From positions 28,959,118 to 29,023,117 of the forward strand of contig NC_090280.1 in the NCBI RefSeq assembly GCF_037392515.1: a stretch of 64,000 nucleotides of DNA. Direction: 5' to 3'. This document shows positions 46,240 through 58,026 of this stretch, piece by piece. Origin of the DNA: Haliotis asinina. Lineage: Eukaryota > Mollusca > Gastropoda > Lepetellida > Haliotidae. Position 1 is the first letter of the stretch. Each line of letters starts with the position of its first letter. The position numbers were made by a program, and so were the translations under genes. The notes below the pieces were generated by a model. That model was not told the DNA's origin. It did not search any database and saw only the letters and a program-made list of their open reading frames with translations.

Positions 46240-46335
46240 AACACAGTATCGCCGTTTCTAGACCCGATTATTTTACAGACAGCTGTCATTTTGAGGGAAT
46301 ATTTCTGAGTGTAGATTTAGATAAACCAACAAACG
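46240..46335 (+). mobile_element. SINE-A fragment
   Basis: Read on the minus strand it shows ACACTCAGAAATATTCCCTC and CTGTCTGTAAAATAATCGGG, the tail half of SINE-A. Highly diverged. Confidence 0.45.
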
Positions 46336-46394
46336 AATCATGTCAGGATGTGACAGGAACGAGACGTCAAATCCAGCTAACTGCCAAACGTACT

Positions 46395-46460
46395 TACCGT
46401 CACGATACGGCTGCAGTATTGCCGATGTGACGTTAAATATTAACTCCCTCAGTCACCCAA
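46395..46460 (+). mobile_element. LINE extreme 3' end fragment
   Basis: CACGATACGGCTGCAGTATT then GCCGATGTGACGTTAAATAT and TAACTCCCTCAGTCAC: the last 60 bp of the LINE family in plus orientation. Confidence 0.7.
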
Positions 46461-46696
46461 ACGTACTCACCCAGACGTTGTCATCACAATACATTTTGTA
46501 TCTGTGTAGTGCCAGCATGTCTCTGTCCACGAAGAACACCATATCAGTACATGTCACAAGAACAAATGTCAATCTCGTCTGCCGAAATGTACAGATGTAA
46601 TTACGTAAGCCAAAGTACGCGATGAAATAAGATTTTCATGCAAACTAGTAGCACTCGCCAGTCATGCAGTTTCCATAGAAATGTAAGCATGTGTTA

Positions 46697-46780
46697 CTGA
46701 GTGGGTGAGTGAGTTTATTTCCGCACTCGGCAATGTTGTAGGTGCTGATCTTTAAAAACCAGGTGACAATCCACCTTCAT
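46697..46780 (-). mobile_element. SINE-A tail fragment
   Basis: GTGGGTGAGTGAGTTTATTT, CGCACTCGGCAATGTTGTAG, then CAGGTGACAATCCACC; short and diverged, ending where the plus-strand LINE fragment starts. Confidence 0.6.
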
Positions 46781-46787
46781 CAGGGTG

Positions 46788-47300
46788 GAATTTCACTAAG
46801 GCAGATTGGCCTAAATATGGACAATTATGCATTGGGAAATTAACACCTGATCACTTCAGTAATGTACCAGATTCCATCCTTATGTTCTCAACACAACTGA
46901 ATGAAATTACTGATCAAACCATTCCTAAGTCCTCTGCAACTCCTCATATTCGTAAACCATTGTTTACTGACGAATGCAAACAGGCAAGAAAACGTAGGAA
47001 AAAAGCAGAAAACTATTTTCGCAGACATCCTATCGTTCATAACTTCAACAATCTTTAGATTACTAGTGCTAAGGCACGACGTACGTATAAACAAAACAAG
47101 CGTCAATCTCGGAGGAACTATGTTTCAAACATTAATTCACGTACACTCATGTCTAAGGTGTGGAACATGGTTCAGCAAATAAAAGGCAAAGGTTCAAAAT
47201 CTGCTGTTCGCCATCTTAAAGATGGTGAAAAATTAGTAACTAACAAAGCGGACATAGCAGCAAAAATTAGCGAAACTCTTGCATAAAATTCTTCATCATA
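46788..47300 (+). mobile_element. LINE fragment, plus strand (endonuclease C-terminus and linker)
   Basis: Plus-strand translation gives SSRWNFTKADW-like RWNFTKADWPKYGQL, ATPHIRKPLFTDECKQARK, KAENYFRRHPIVHN, AKARRTYKQNKRQS and KVWNMVQQIKGKGSKS. It aligns with ORF2 of the other copies but is more diverged, with internal stops. It joins a minus-strand copy at about 47300. Confidence 0.85.
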
Positions 47301-50005
47301 GCTGGATTTACATCATCCCCTCAGTCGTTAGCAATTTAGACACATCTAGCCAAAAATTAAAAATACACATATCCGAACTTCCCATAATTAAAATACATCT
47401 ATTTACACAACAAGTTTTCAAAATTCAACTAAAAGATCAATTCCTTTAAAAAAAACAATAATTAAATGAGACCTAACGCTGGTAAAAAGATCCTTAAATC
47501 TTTTAACTGTATAATAATTATCCCTTGTGATCCAGAATTCAACACAGTCAAAAATAATTAAATATTAACCTTATTAAAGTTAAAATAACCTCTTCAAATC
47601 TGGACTGACAGCCCAAGTAGGTGTAGCCAATATACGGTATTATTTCATGTAATTTATTTATACCTACTTGGGTGTCCCACTTCTTCTGCATCAGATCACG
47701 GATGTAAGTTCTAATGCTTGCTTTGTAATCAGAGTATGGAATAAGAAGTGGTGTCACAGATTTGTTGAGTGCTGCCTTTGCAGCAAGATCGGCCATTGCG
47801 TTACCAGAAATGCCTACGTGGCTGGGTAACCAACAGAAGACGATGTCGTATTGGCCAGTAGCAAGATTATTATACAATTCAATAATTTCAATTAAAAGTG
47901 GATGTTTACATGATAATTTTTTATTCGCCTGAAGACAAGAAAGAGAGTCTGAATAGAGCATATATTGTTTACGTTTAGGGTGTATTTGAATATATTTAAG
48001 AGTTGTTAATGTGGCGTTAGCTTCTGCTGTAGAAATAGAACTATTATCTGAAGATACAGAAGATACTGTTCTGGCTCCAATGACAGTGGCACAAGCCACT
48101 GCACCACCATCCATGGACCCATCTGTACATAAGGATTTATATTTGTTATATTTATGTTTCAATTGATTATTTTCTTGTTTATATTGTAATTCATTAGTTT
48201 CTGATCTTTTAAATGTGGTCAATGTTAGGTCTACTTGGGGCCTGAGCAACTGCCAAGGAGGAGAAGAAAGAAGACGGGAGGGAGCTATGTTTTCCAGCTC
48301 AATGCCGACAGCAGAAAGGAAGGGTTTAATTCTATGTCCTAGAGGCGGAACAAGAGAAGACTTTCTGTTGTATAAATCCTCATAAAGGGGTTGAAAACAC
48401 AGTTATCCACCATAGACGATGGAGCCACAACCAAGTTTAGAAAGCACAAGTGATGGATAGAGATGGAGAAGGGTAGCTTGATCCCCTCCCCATTTAGAAT
48501 TTGAAACCACTTTCAACAAGTCAAGTGCTTTCAGGCATTTATTTCTAAGAGATTTAATATGCGGTAAAAACATTAAGTGTGAATCAAAGATTAGACCCAA
48601 GAACTTAGCTTCCTTCACAACTTTAATTGGCGTGCCATCTAGAGATAGTTAAGGGTCCTTATGTGGTTTAAATTCACGACAAAAAGGTATGCAGTTAGTT
48701 TCCGATTTAGACAATTTAAAGCCGTTGTCAAGACACCATTTATTAATCTTGTTTAAACACAACTGCAGGTGCCGCTCAATGGTATCCATATTTTTACCTC
48801 GACAAGAAATATTAAAATCATCCACAAATAACGATCCATCAATTGAATTGTTTAGAACTTTGGATAAAATGTTTATCTTTATACTAAAAAGTGTGACTGA
48901 CAAAATACTGCCTTGTGGAACACCCTGATCCTGATTGTAATGATCAGACAGGGTAGAACCCACGCGGACTTGAAATTGCCTGTTATTTAAGAATTTGGCT
49001 ATGAATTCGCAAACCGAAGTCATGTAAATCTCTCCGAATGCCATATTTTAAGGTTGTGTCACATGCCTTCTCAAGATCGAACAAGATAGACACATCATGT
49101 TATTTATTAATCAGCGCTATTTTCACAAATGATTCTAAACGCACTAAGTGATCGACAGTACTTCTGTTTTTCCGGAAACCACATTGTATATCTGTGATAA
49201 GGGTATTTGTTTCAAAGTAAAAAACAAATCGGTTATTTATCATGCGTTCCATGGTCTTGCAAACACAGTTGGTTAATGAAATCATTACGATAATTGGATG
49301 GATCCGTATGATCACGTCCAGGTTTAGGAATCGGTACTACTATGGCATCACGCCATGAAGAAGGAAATTTTCCAAAGTCCAAATATCATCAAAATTTGAT
49401 AAGAGCGTTTCTAAACAGGATTCAGGAAAGTGCTTCAGGAGTTGATAATGTATGTTATCAGCTCCTTTAGCAGTGTCATGAGCTTGATCAAGAGTTGTAA
49501 GGAGTTCATGAATAGAAAACGTTTCATTATAATCTTCCCCATTATCAGAATTGAAATTAATAGTTTTCTTTTCTTGTTGTTTTTGATATTGCTGAAATTT
49601 AGGTACATAATTAGAAGAGAAGGAATGTTTAGCGAGAGTTTCGTCTAGTTTATTCGCAATATCTGATTTATCAGTAAGTAATTGATCTCCATGTTCAAGA
49701 TGATGGACAGTAGATTTAGTACCTTTACCTTTTATTTTCTGGACCATGTTCCATACCTTGGACATGGATGTCGGAGAATTTATTTTGGATATATAATTTT
49801 GCCAAGATTGGCGTTTGTTCTGTTCAAAAGTACGCCGTGCTTTAGCATTTAACATTGTAAATGTATTTAAATTAAGCCCCATAGAATGGCGACGGAAATA
49901 ATGTTCTTTTTTCCTTGCCTTCCTAGTTTGTTTGCATTCATCGCTGAACCATGGTTTTCGAATATGTGGACCTACAGAGGAATTTGGTTTACGCTCATCA
50001 GCTAT
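47300..50005 (-). mobile_element. LINE copy, truncated and decayed, minus strand
   Basis: Runs from the ORF2 endonuclease C-terminus (PHIRKPWFSDECKQ at about 49950) through the linker, RT (GVPQGSILSVTLFSIKIN, SLFVDDFNI) and RNase H (LCTDGSMDGGAVACATVIGA, WLPSHVGISGNAMADLA). ORF2 is broken into at least five frames (49882, 49315, 49044, 48618, 48249), and about 200 bp around the end of RT is missing near 48400. The 3'UTR is cut at TAGCTGGATTTACATC. The 50006-54651 copy begins exactly where this one stops at 50005. Confidence 0.85.
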
Positions 50006-53000
50006 GAGTGAGTGAGTTAATACTTAACGTCACATCGGCAATATCTCAGCCATATCGTGACGAGAACATTCAACAATGAAAGAGAGCATATATAAATCAT
50101 AAAAACCCGTCAACGAAGGACAGTAAAACAACTAGAATATCACAATTTCAGTTAAAACTAGCATGGAAAGGTAAAACTAATAGCACTATTTAGACAATAC
50201 AATATAAAAACAGACTATAGATCGCCAACAACAGAAGGTAGATCACCACACTAGGAACCATGGGGACTTACAGTACCTTTGCTACCTGCATGGACCCTAG
50301 TTGGATTTACACCATCCCTTCAGCTGCTGGCGATTGTATGAAAAGTTAGCCGAAATTAAAAGAACATGAATGCTACGATTAAAATCCTGGTAGACTTAAA
50401 TTTACTGTGAATGTTTGTGGACTTACGTACCCTCTCAGGAGGACAATATTTTTACAATACTTCAACCCCCTTTGAGGGTACAGCCACCAACGATTCAAGT
50501 TACTAATTCAAACTACCAATCATTAAAATGCATCTATTTACACAACATAATTTTCAAAATTCCACCAAAAAATCAATTTCTTTTAAAAAACCAATGATTA
50601 AAGGACAACTGACAGTGGTAAAAAGGTCCTTGATAGTTTTGACATTGAAAAATTTATCCCTTGTGATGGAGAATTCAACACAGTCAAGCAGAATATGCTT
50701 GACCGTGACTCTCTCGTCACAAGGGATACAAAACGGAGGATCCTCACCTTTTAAAAGGTATGCATGAGTGTATCTTGTATGCCCAATACGACATCGTCGC
50801 AAAATGACTTCTTCAAATCTGGACTGACAACCCAAGTATGTATAACCAATGTAGGGTTTTATTTCATGTAGTTTATTTATACCTACTTGGGTGTCCCACT
50901 TCTTCTGCATCAGATCACGAGTGTAAGCTCTAATGCTAGCTTTGTAATCACTGTAAGGAATAAAAAGTGGTGTCACAGATTTGTTGAGTGCTGCCTTGGC
51001 AGCAAGATCGGCCATTGTGTTACCGGAAATGCCAACGTGGCTGGGTAACCAACAGAAGACGATGTCGTATTGGCCAGTAGCAAGATCATTATATAATTCA
51101 ATAATTTCTATTAAAAGTGGATGTTTACAAGAAAGATTTTTAATAGCCTGAAGGCAAGAAAGAGAGTCGGAATAAATTATGTATTGTTTATGTTTATGGC
51201 GTCTTTGAATATATTTAAGAGCTGTTAATATGGCGTTAGCCTCAGCGGTAAAAATAGAACTGTTGTCTGGTAATCTAGAAGATATTGTTCTGGATCCAAT
51301 GACAGTGGCACAAGCTACTGCGCCACCGACCTTGGACCCATCTGTAAATAAGGATTTATAACTGCTATATTTATGTTTCAATTCATTATATTCTTGTTTA
51401 TACTGTAATTCATTAGTTTCTGATTTTTTAAATGTGGTCAGTGTTAGGTCCACTTGGGGCCTAACCAACTGCCAAGGAGGAGAAGAGAGAAGACGGGAAG
51501 GAGCTATATTTTCCAGCTCAATGCCGGCAGCAGCAAGAAATGGTTTAATTCTTAAACCAAGAGGCGGTACAAACGAAGATTCATATTATATAAGTCCTCA
51601 CACAGAGGACTGAAAACACAGTTGTATGCAGGGTTTGACTCACTGGAATATAATTTTGTTACATACTGTAAAGCTAATTTGATACGTCGCTGCTCAAGAG
51701 ATGGCTCATCGGCCTCAACGTACAGGCTGTCAACAGGTAAAGTTCGAAAGGAGCCAAGACAAAGTCTTAGACCTTGATGGTGAACAGAATCTAAAAGTTT
51801 CAGGCTGCTTTTACAGGCTCCACCATATACAATGGAGCCATAATCAAGTTTTGACCGGATCAGTGATCGATAAAGTTGCAGGAGGGTAGCTTGGTCCCCT
51901 CCCCATTTAGAATTTGACACGACTTTCAACAAGTCAAGTGCCTTCAGGCATTTAGTTTTGAGGGATTTGATATGTGGTAGAAACGTTAAATGTGAGTCAA
52001 AAATTAATCCCAAGAACTTGGCCTCCTTTACAACTTTGATGGGAGTGCCATCTAGAGATAGTTCTGGGTCCTTATGTGGCTTATATGTTCTGCAAAAATG
52101 TATACAATTAGTTTTGGACTTCGAAAATTTGAAGCCGTTTTCAAGACACCATTTATTTATTTTGTTTAAACACAACTGCAGTTGCCGTTCAATAGAATGC
52201 ATATTTTTATCACGACAAGAAATATTAAAATCATCCACAAATAATGATCCATCAATTGAATCGTTTAAAACTTTTGACAAACTATTTATCTTGATACTAA
52301 AAAGTGTGACTGACAAAATACTGCCTTGTGGAACACCCTGATCCTGATTATAATGATCAGACAGAGTAGAACCTACGCGAACTTGAAATTGTCTGTCATT
52401 TAAAAAGTTGGCTATGAATTGAGGCAAACGACCTCGCAAACCGAAATCATGTAGATCTCTCAAAATGCCATATTTCCAGCTTGTGTCATATGTTTTTTCT
52501 CGATCAAAAAAGATAGACACAGCATGTTGTTTATGAATTAGTGCGTTTTTCACAAATGATTCCAGTCGCACTAAGTGATCGACAGTACTTCTATTTTTAC
52601 GGAAACCACACTGTATATCTGTGATTAGGTTATTGGTTTCCAAGTACCAAACAAGTCGATTATTTATCATGCGTTCCATGGTCTTGCCAACACAGCTGGT
52701 TAATGAAATCGGACGATAATTGGACGGATCCGTGTGATCACGTCCAGGTTTAGGTATTGGTACTACTATGGCATCACGCCATGAAGAAGGAAATTTACCT
52801 GAAGTCCAAATATCATCAAAAATAGATAAGAGCGTCTCTAAACAGGTTTCTGGTAAGTGTTTCAGGAGTTGATAATGTATGTTATCAGCTCCTTTAGCAG
52901 TGTCATGAGCTTGATCAAGAGGAGTATGGAGTTCATGAATAGAAAACGTTTCATTATAATCTTCCCCATTATCAGAATTGAAATTAATAGTTTTCTTTTC

Positions 53001-54651
53001 TTGTTGTTTCTGATACTGCTGAAATTTAGGTACATAATTAGAAGAGGAAGAATGTTTAGCAAGAGTTTCGCCCAGTTTATTCGCAATATCTGATTTATCA
53101 GTAAGTAATTGATCTCCATGTTTAAGATGATGGACAGTAGATTTAGTACCTTTACCTTTGATTTTCTGGACCATGTTCCATACCTTGGACATGGGTGTCC
53201 GAGAATTTATTTTAGATACATAATTTTGCCAAGATTGGCGTTTGTTCTGTCTAAAAGTACGCCGTGCTTTAGCATTTGAAATTTTAAATTTATTTAAATT
53301 ATGCACCATAGGATGGCGACGGAAATAGTGTTCTGCTTTTTTCCTTGCCTTCCTAGCTTGTTTGCACTCATCGTTGAACCATGGTTTTCTTATGTGTGGA
53401 ACTACAGAGGACTTTGGTATACACTCATCAGCTATGGAATTCAGTTCATCCGAAAAGCATTTAATAGCATCAGGAACGTCAATAAAACGTTCAGGTTTAA
53501 GTTTTTCAGCACACAGTGTTTGATATAAAGCCCAGTTAGCCTTTTTAAAATTTCGTCTTGATGATGGAGGAACATCGGATGGAGTTACAGCTTTTAACAT
53601 AGTAGGAAAATGGTCACTTCCACAGAGGTCATCGTGAACTGACCATTCGAATTCATTTAATAGTTCGGAATTTGTCAATGACAAGTCAAGAGCAGAATAA
53701 GTCCCTGTACCAGGGTGTAAATATGTGTTGGAACCATCATTATAAATACATAAGTCATTGTCAGAACAAAAGTCCTCCAACAACTTACCTTTAGTGTTTG
53801 TGGTTACACTACCCCAGAGTGGGTTGTGCCCATTTAAATCTCCCATTATAATACAGGGCTTCGGGAGTTGGTCATATCGAGCTTGAAAATTAGTTTTGGC
53901 AAACGTCGAAGACGGCGAAATATAAAGAGAGCATAGCGTAAATGCTACATGTAAAGTAATTCTCACTGCAACAGTCTGCATATTAGTATTAAGTGAAACA
54001 GGGTTTTGAATAACGTTTTGTCAACTCAATCGATGCAGACGTTCTATGGTCAGTATTAACAGGGTCAATATCAAGTGGACGTTTTGGTTTTTTTTGGTTG
54101 GAGTTTCATAAGCCATGGTTAGGTAGTGTAATATGGTTCATCATCCGAGCTCCCCACCCACCACGGAGTATCACAAGGACAATGCTAAAGCAAGCGGGCC
54201 TCCAGCCTGCATCACCAAGGGTACCCGGATGATATACTCCAGCAGAAGAATTAGAAATAATTAATCTACCAGATTGGCCCATGAGCAACTGCCTTCTGGG
54301 CAGAAGACTCTAGGCAAAAGTTCAGAACTTCACAAATGCATTTTAAAATCAGAAAAGCTCAATGAACAAATACACCAAGACCGAAAGTAAATGACATATA
54401 TATATATACTTCATGCACAGGCCTTGGCATGACGAGCTGTCTAGGTGAAGTCAGGACGAAAGTGGTGTATTGAGCAACAGGAACACGGTTGCAAGCCACT
54501 ATTGCCCTCAACCACAATCCTCCGCCGACACAGGGCCGCAACCCACGGCAAACGGGTTGGTGGAGCAAATATCCCCCCGGGTCCACGACGGGGGTGTCGC
54601 CGAGCTCTTGGCGTTACCCAGCACCCACCAAGAGGAGGTGGCTCGCCATGT
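50006..54651 (-). mobile_element. LINE copy with internal deletion, minus strand
   Basis: It has both a (TCAC)n tail at 50006 and the family 5'UTR (about 54100-54651, matching 33.8-34.37 kb). Most of ORF1 and the endonuclease N-terminus are deleted: an ORF1-start-like stretch (PKRPLDIDPVNTDH on the minus strand, 54030-54080) joins ORF2 near 54,020. No target-site duplication was found; the right border abuts an inverted LINE fragment. About 95% like the 28-34 kb copy over ORF2 (estimate by eye). Confidence 0.85.
50554..53981 (-). pseudogene. LINE ORF2 fragment (endonuclease-RT-RNase H)
   Basis: Two open blocks, 53981-51552 (809 codons) and 51468-50554 (304 codons), separated by a frame break near 51,560. 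Endonuclease: GDLNGHNPLWGS, DLCGSDHFPTML. RT: SNYRPISLTSC, FFDREKTYDTSW (family norm FFDLEKAYDT), GVPQGSILSVTLFSIKIN, SLFVDDFNI. RNase H: LFTDGSKVGGAVACA, YSDSLSCLQAI, WLPSHVGISGNTMADLA; end motif CIPCDERVTVKHILLDC. It lacks the endonuclease N-terminal strand with the WNCRG motif, lost in the internal deletion. Confidence 0.88.
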
Positions 54652-55865
54652 TTGCCTCGATTTGTTAAAAGTTGTTTCTAATTCAAAGTGGGGAGGGGAC
54701 CAAACTACCCTCCTTCACTTATATCCCTTGTTCGATCGAAACTTGATTACGGTTCCATTGTGTATGGTGGAGCCTGTAAAAACAACCTAAAGCTGATGAT
54801 GATTCTGTACATCACCAAGGTCTGAGGCTATGTCTTGGATCTTTCAGAACATCTCCCATTGACAGTCTCTACGTTGAGGCCGATGAGCCATCTTTGGAAC
54901 TTCGTCGTATCAAACTGTCTTTACAATATATTACAAAGTTATATTCAAATGAATCCAATCCTGCTCACAACTGCGTTTTAATCCTCTTTATGAGGAGTTG
55001 TATAATACTAAAACTTCACCTGTTCCTCCTCTTACGAATATGAATCCAACAATACATTTCTGCTGCTGGGATTGAATATATCTCCTTCCCGTCTTCTTTC
55101 TTCTCCTCCTTGGCAGTTAGTGAGGCCACACTTTGACCTAGCACAGACAAAGTTTAAAAAATCAGAAACTAACCAATTACAATGTAAACAAGAATATAAT
55201 CAATTAAAAAGTAAATATAGTACATACAAATCCTTATTTACTGACGGGTCCAAGGGTGGTGGTACAGTTACATGTGCCATTGCCATTGGATCCTAAACAA
55301 TATCTTCTAGATTATTGGATAACAGCTCTAGTTTTACAGCAGAAGCAAACGCAATACTAACAACTCTGAAATACATTCAAAGACATCCTACACATAAACA
55401 ATATATAATCTTTTCTCACTCTCTTTCACGTCTTCAAGCTATTAAAAACTTATCTTGTAAACATCCACTTTTAACTCATTAACACCTGGAGCCGCTCCAC
55501 TGCCCAACACCTGGCACCCCTCGCTGACTGCCTGATTGCTGCGACGAGGCTAATTAGTGCTAATCATGCCTGATTTCCCTGGCAGGTCTCGGATATGACA
55601 GGGAACTGTCTAGTCTCACAAACAAGTACTGATTATTTAATTGTGTCGTAAAGATGTAAATGGAAAAGAGGCCGATGTGAATACATATATTACAGCATTT
55701 CATGCAATTTATTACCTGTGTCTCTCATACCCCTTTGCCAGTGTGTGCTGTATTTTTATCAACACCTACGCGGTCTTTGTACGTACGAGATGAGCAAATA
55801 TACAAATTCCTCCTGTCTCTCTGACTGAATTATAATATATTATTTATAATAGAGTTTAAAAGGGC

Positions 55866-55890
55866 GGGGGGGGGGGGGGGGGGGGGGGGG
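55866..55890. repeat. Homopolymer G run
   Basis: About 25 consecutive G after AAAGGGC. Could be genuine or a sequencing/assembly artefact; length is unreliable. Confidence 0.85.
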
Positions 55891-56474
55891 AGTTGCATTA
55901 TAATCGTCTAGATTTTTTGCCAATACATTGCTCGTGCTTACTGACTGTTTCAAGATCTTAACTTAACGCTGCAAACATACATCACCATTCATACACATAC
56001 ATACTGCATGATACATTTATCATTACTCGATGCTAAAGAAAGCTTCCCGTCATGTGAAGGGATAAAATATCCCGAATGTAACGCATTATATCTCAGTTAC
56101 TCATTATATTGGCTGATACTTTGGCCAATCGTATCATGAGAACCTGTCACATAGGAAGGGCAAGGTTATGGGGCGTGGCCTAAATTTCTGAAGAGCACGT
56201 TTGGACACTCAAAGTGATAGGGTAGAGATTGATTATTGGCTTTATCGTTGACCAATGGTTATGTTGTGTTACGGCTGTATCAACTATCATGCAACAATTT
56301 GTGTATTGTAAACATAACATCAGTTACTGTAATGAGGTATGAAAGAAACACATAAGACATATAGGAGTAGACTGACACTATGATGAGTGTATTCGTTCTC
56401 AGATGGTGAACACACATGTCTTAGTGTTTTGGACATGTAAAAGAATAACCACTGAAATGCAACAATTGAAAAGA

Positions 56475-56565
56475 ATGAGTGAATTTAGTTTTACAGCGAT
56501 TTTAGCTATATTCCAGCAGTATCGCGCGGGCTTCACACATTGTGCCCAACACCTGACAAGAATGG
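56475..56565 (-). mobile_element. SINE-B fragment inside the TTAA element
   Basis: GAGTGAATTTAGTTTTACAG, GCGATTTTAGCTATATTCCA, GCAGTATCGCGCGGGCTTC, ACACATTGTGCCCA: tail half of SINE-B. Confidence 0.6.
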
Positions 56566-57872
56566 TATACCGTACCATTTGTACAACACAACTAGTGCAA
56601 AAAGAGTTATTGTCCTTGGAACAAGTCTTTATGGTAGGCCTCAAAACAGTCAACGCACAAAAACACATCACAGCTTGAACATCTGCATTTGATGTCTCGA
56701 CGTTTGTCAGTCCGTTTCATTGTATGTAAGACATACTTAAACCAAATGACCCTCTCATATCATTGTGAGAGATTAAATTGTTCAAAACATCTATGTCAAT
56801 GGCAGTAAAGACGAATTTACGCACATGCATAATAATCTATGAAAGTAGCGTTTTTGCTGATACATTGCTAGTGTATACTGAATTTTTTAAGGTAAGTACT
56901 AATAAGCTAGTCTGTGACTTATATAACATACAACAGATTCAGTTTGTCGCTTTGGTTTTGTCGCTGAACATTTCAATATAGTCTGTACATTGTTATGAAT
57001 AAATATCATAATTCAAGTAATAATTGTCACGGGACAAACGTTTACCTGGACATGCATTCGACCAGAGGCTGTTATTTTGAGGTTGAAAGAGGTGTTCATA
57101 TATTTAGTGTTGTCTGATTGAATGATTATATGCATCAATTCCGTAACTGATATATTCTCCTCCTTTTATTGACGATGGATCTGATACACGTGATCATTAC
57201 ACAGGATAAGATAATTACACAGATCAAATACAAACGTTTCTTACACAATGCTTATGTAAATTGCATTGAAAAATCACATTTCAAATAAGCATGATACAGC
57301 TTGAACAAAATACCCCAGTTACCTTTGTATAGTTTATGTGTACTATATATGTATATTATGAGTAGATGCAAGAGTTATCACTTCATATTCGATTATGTAT
57401 TATTGTCAACTTTAAAAATCAATAGTCGCAAATGAATTAGGTCTAAATTAGTAACTTGTTTTTTTTTCAAATCTACACGAACATGAGTGTAATACAGTAG
57501 TGCTATTTATGTCTACGATTCATTATATGAACTATTACAATGAATGAATGAATGATTTAATTTAGAAGAAGGTTTCATAACCTTGTCACCGTTAATTCAA
57601 TCAATGTGCAAACATGGTATCTTAGTATTCACCCCCAATGACGAGTAACAAACACGTACCTCCTGTAACAACATCTCATAATCTCTTTTCTCGCAGACAT
57701 GTGTTCATTTGTCTGTATAAGCCCCCGACATTGCAAGCAATTGTTATCAAAACACATTAATAGTTCTTCTGATTAACACACAAAGTAATCTCTCTCGTAA
57801 GAAAGGCTAATCTTTGATCATTACTGCTAAATTGATTGAAATTATAGGTAATGTACGAATTTAAAATGTAAA

Positions 57873-58026
57873 ACCCCCAATACGCGGCTCTCGCTGAATG
57901 AGAGGTGCTTTTCATAACCCCCAATATGCGGCTCTCGCTGAATAAGAGGTGCTTTTTATTACCCCCAATATGCGGCTCTCGCTGTGAGAAGCTAATTAAT
58001 TTGCCGCATATATGCGGCTCTCGGCC
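57873..58026. repeat. 44-bp subterminal repeats of the TTAA element
   Basis: ACCCCCAATATGCGGCTCTC begins at 57873, 57917 and 57961, followed by a fourth GCGGCTCTCG at the terminus after an inverted GCCGCATATATGCGGC. The GAGCCGC word is also in the left terminus, so these may be transposase-binding sites. Confidence 0.8.

Noticed and set aside
47300-50005. Twin-priming inversion to explain the plus/minus LINE junction at 47300
   Set aside because: The two pieces overlap in ORF2 content and belong to differently diverged copies, so they are separate insertions.
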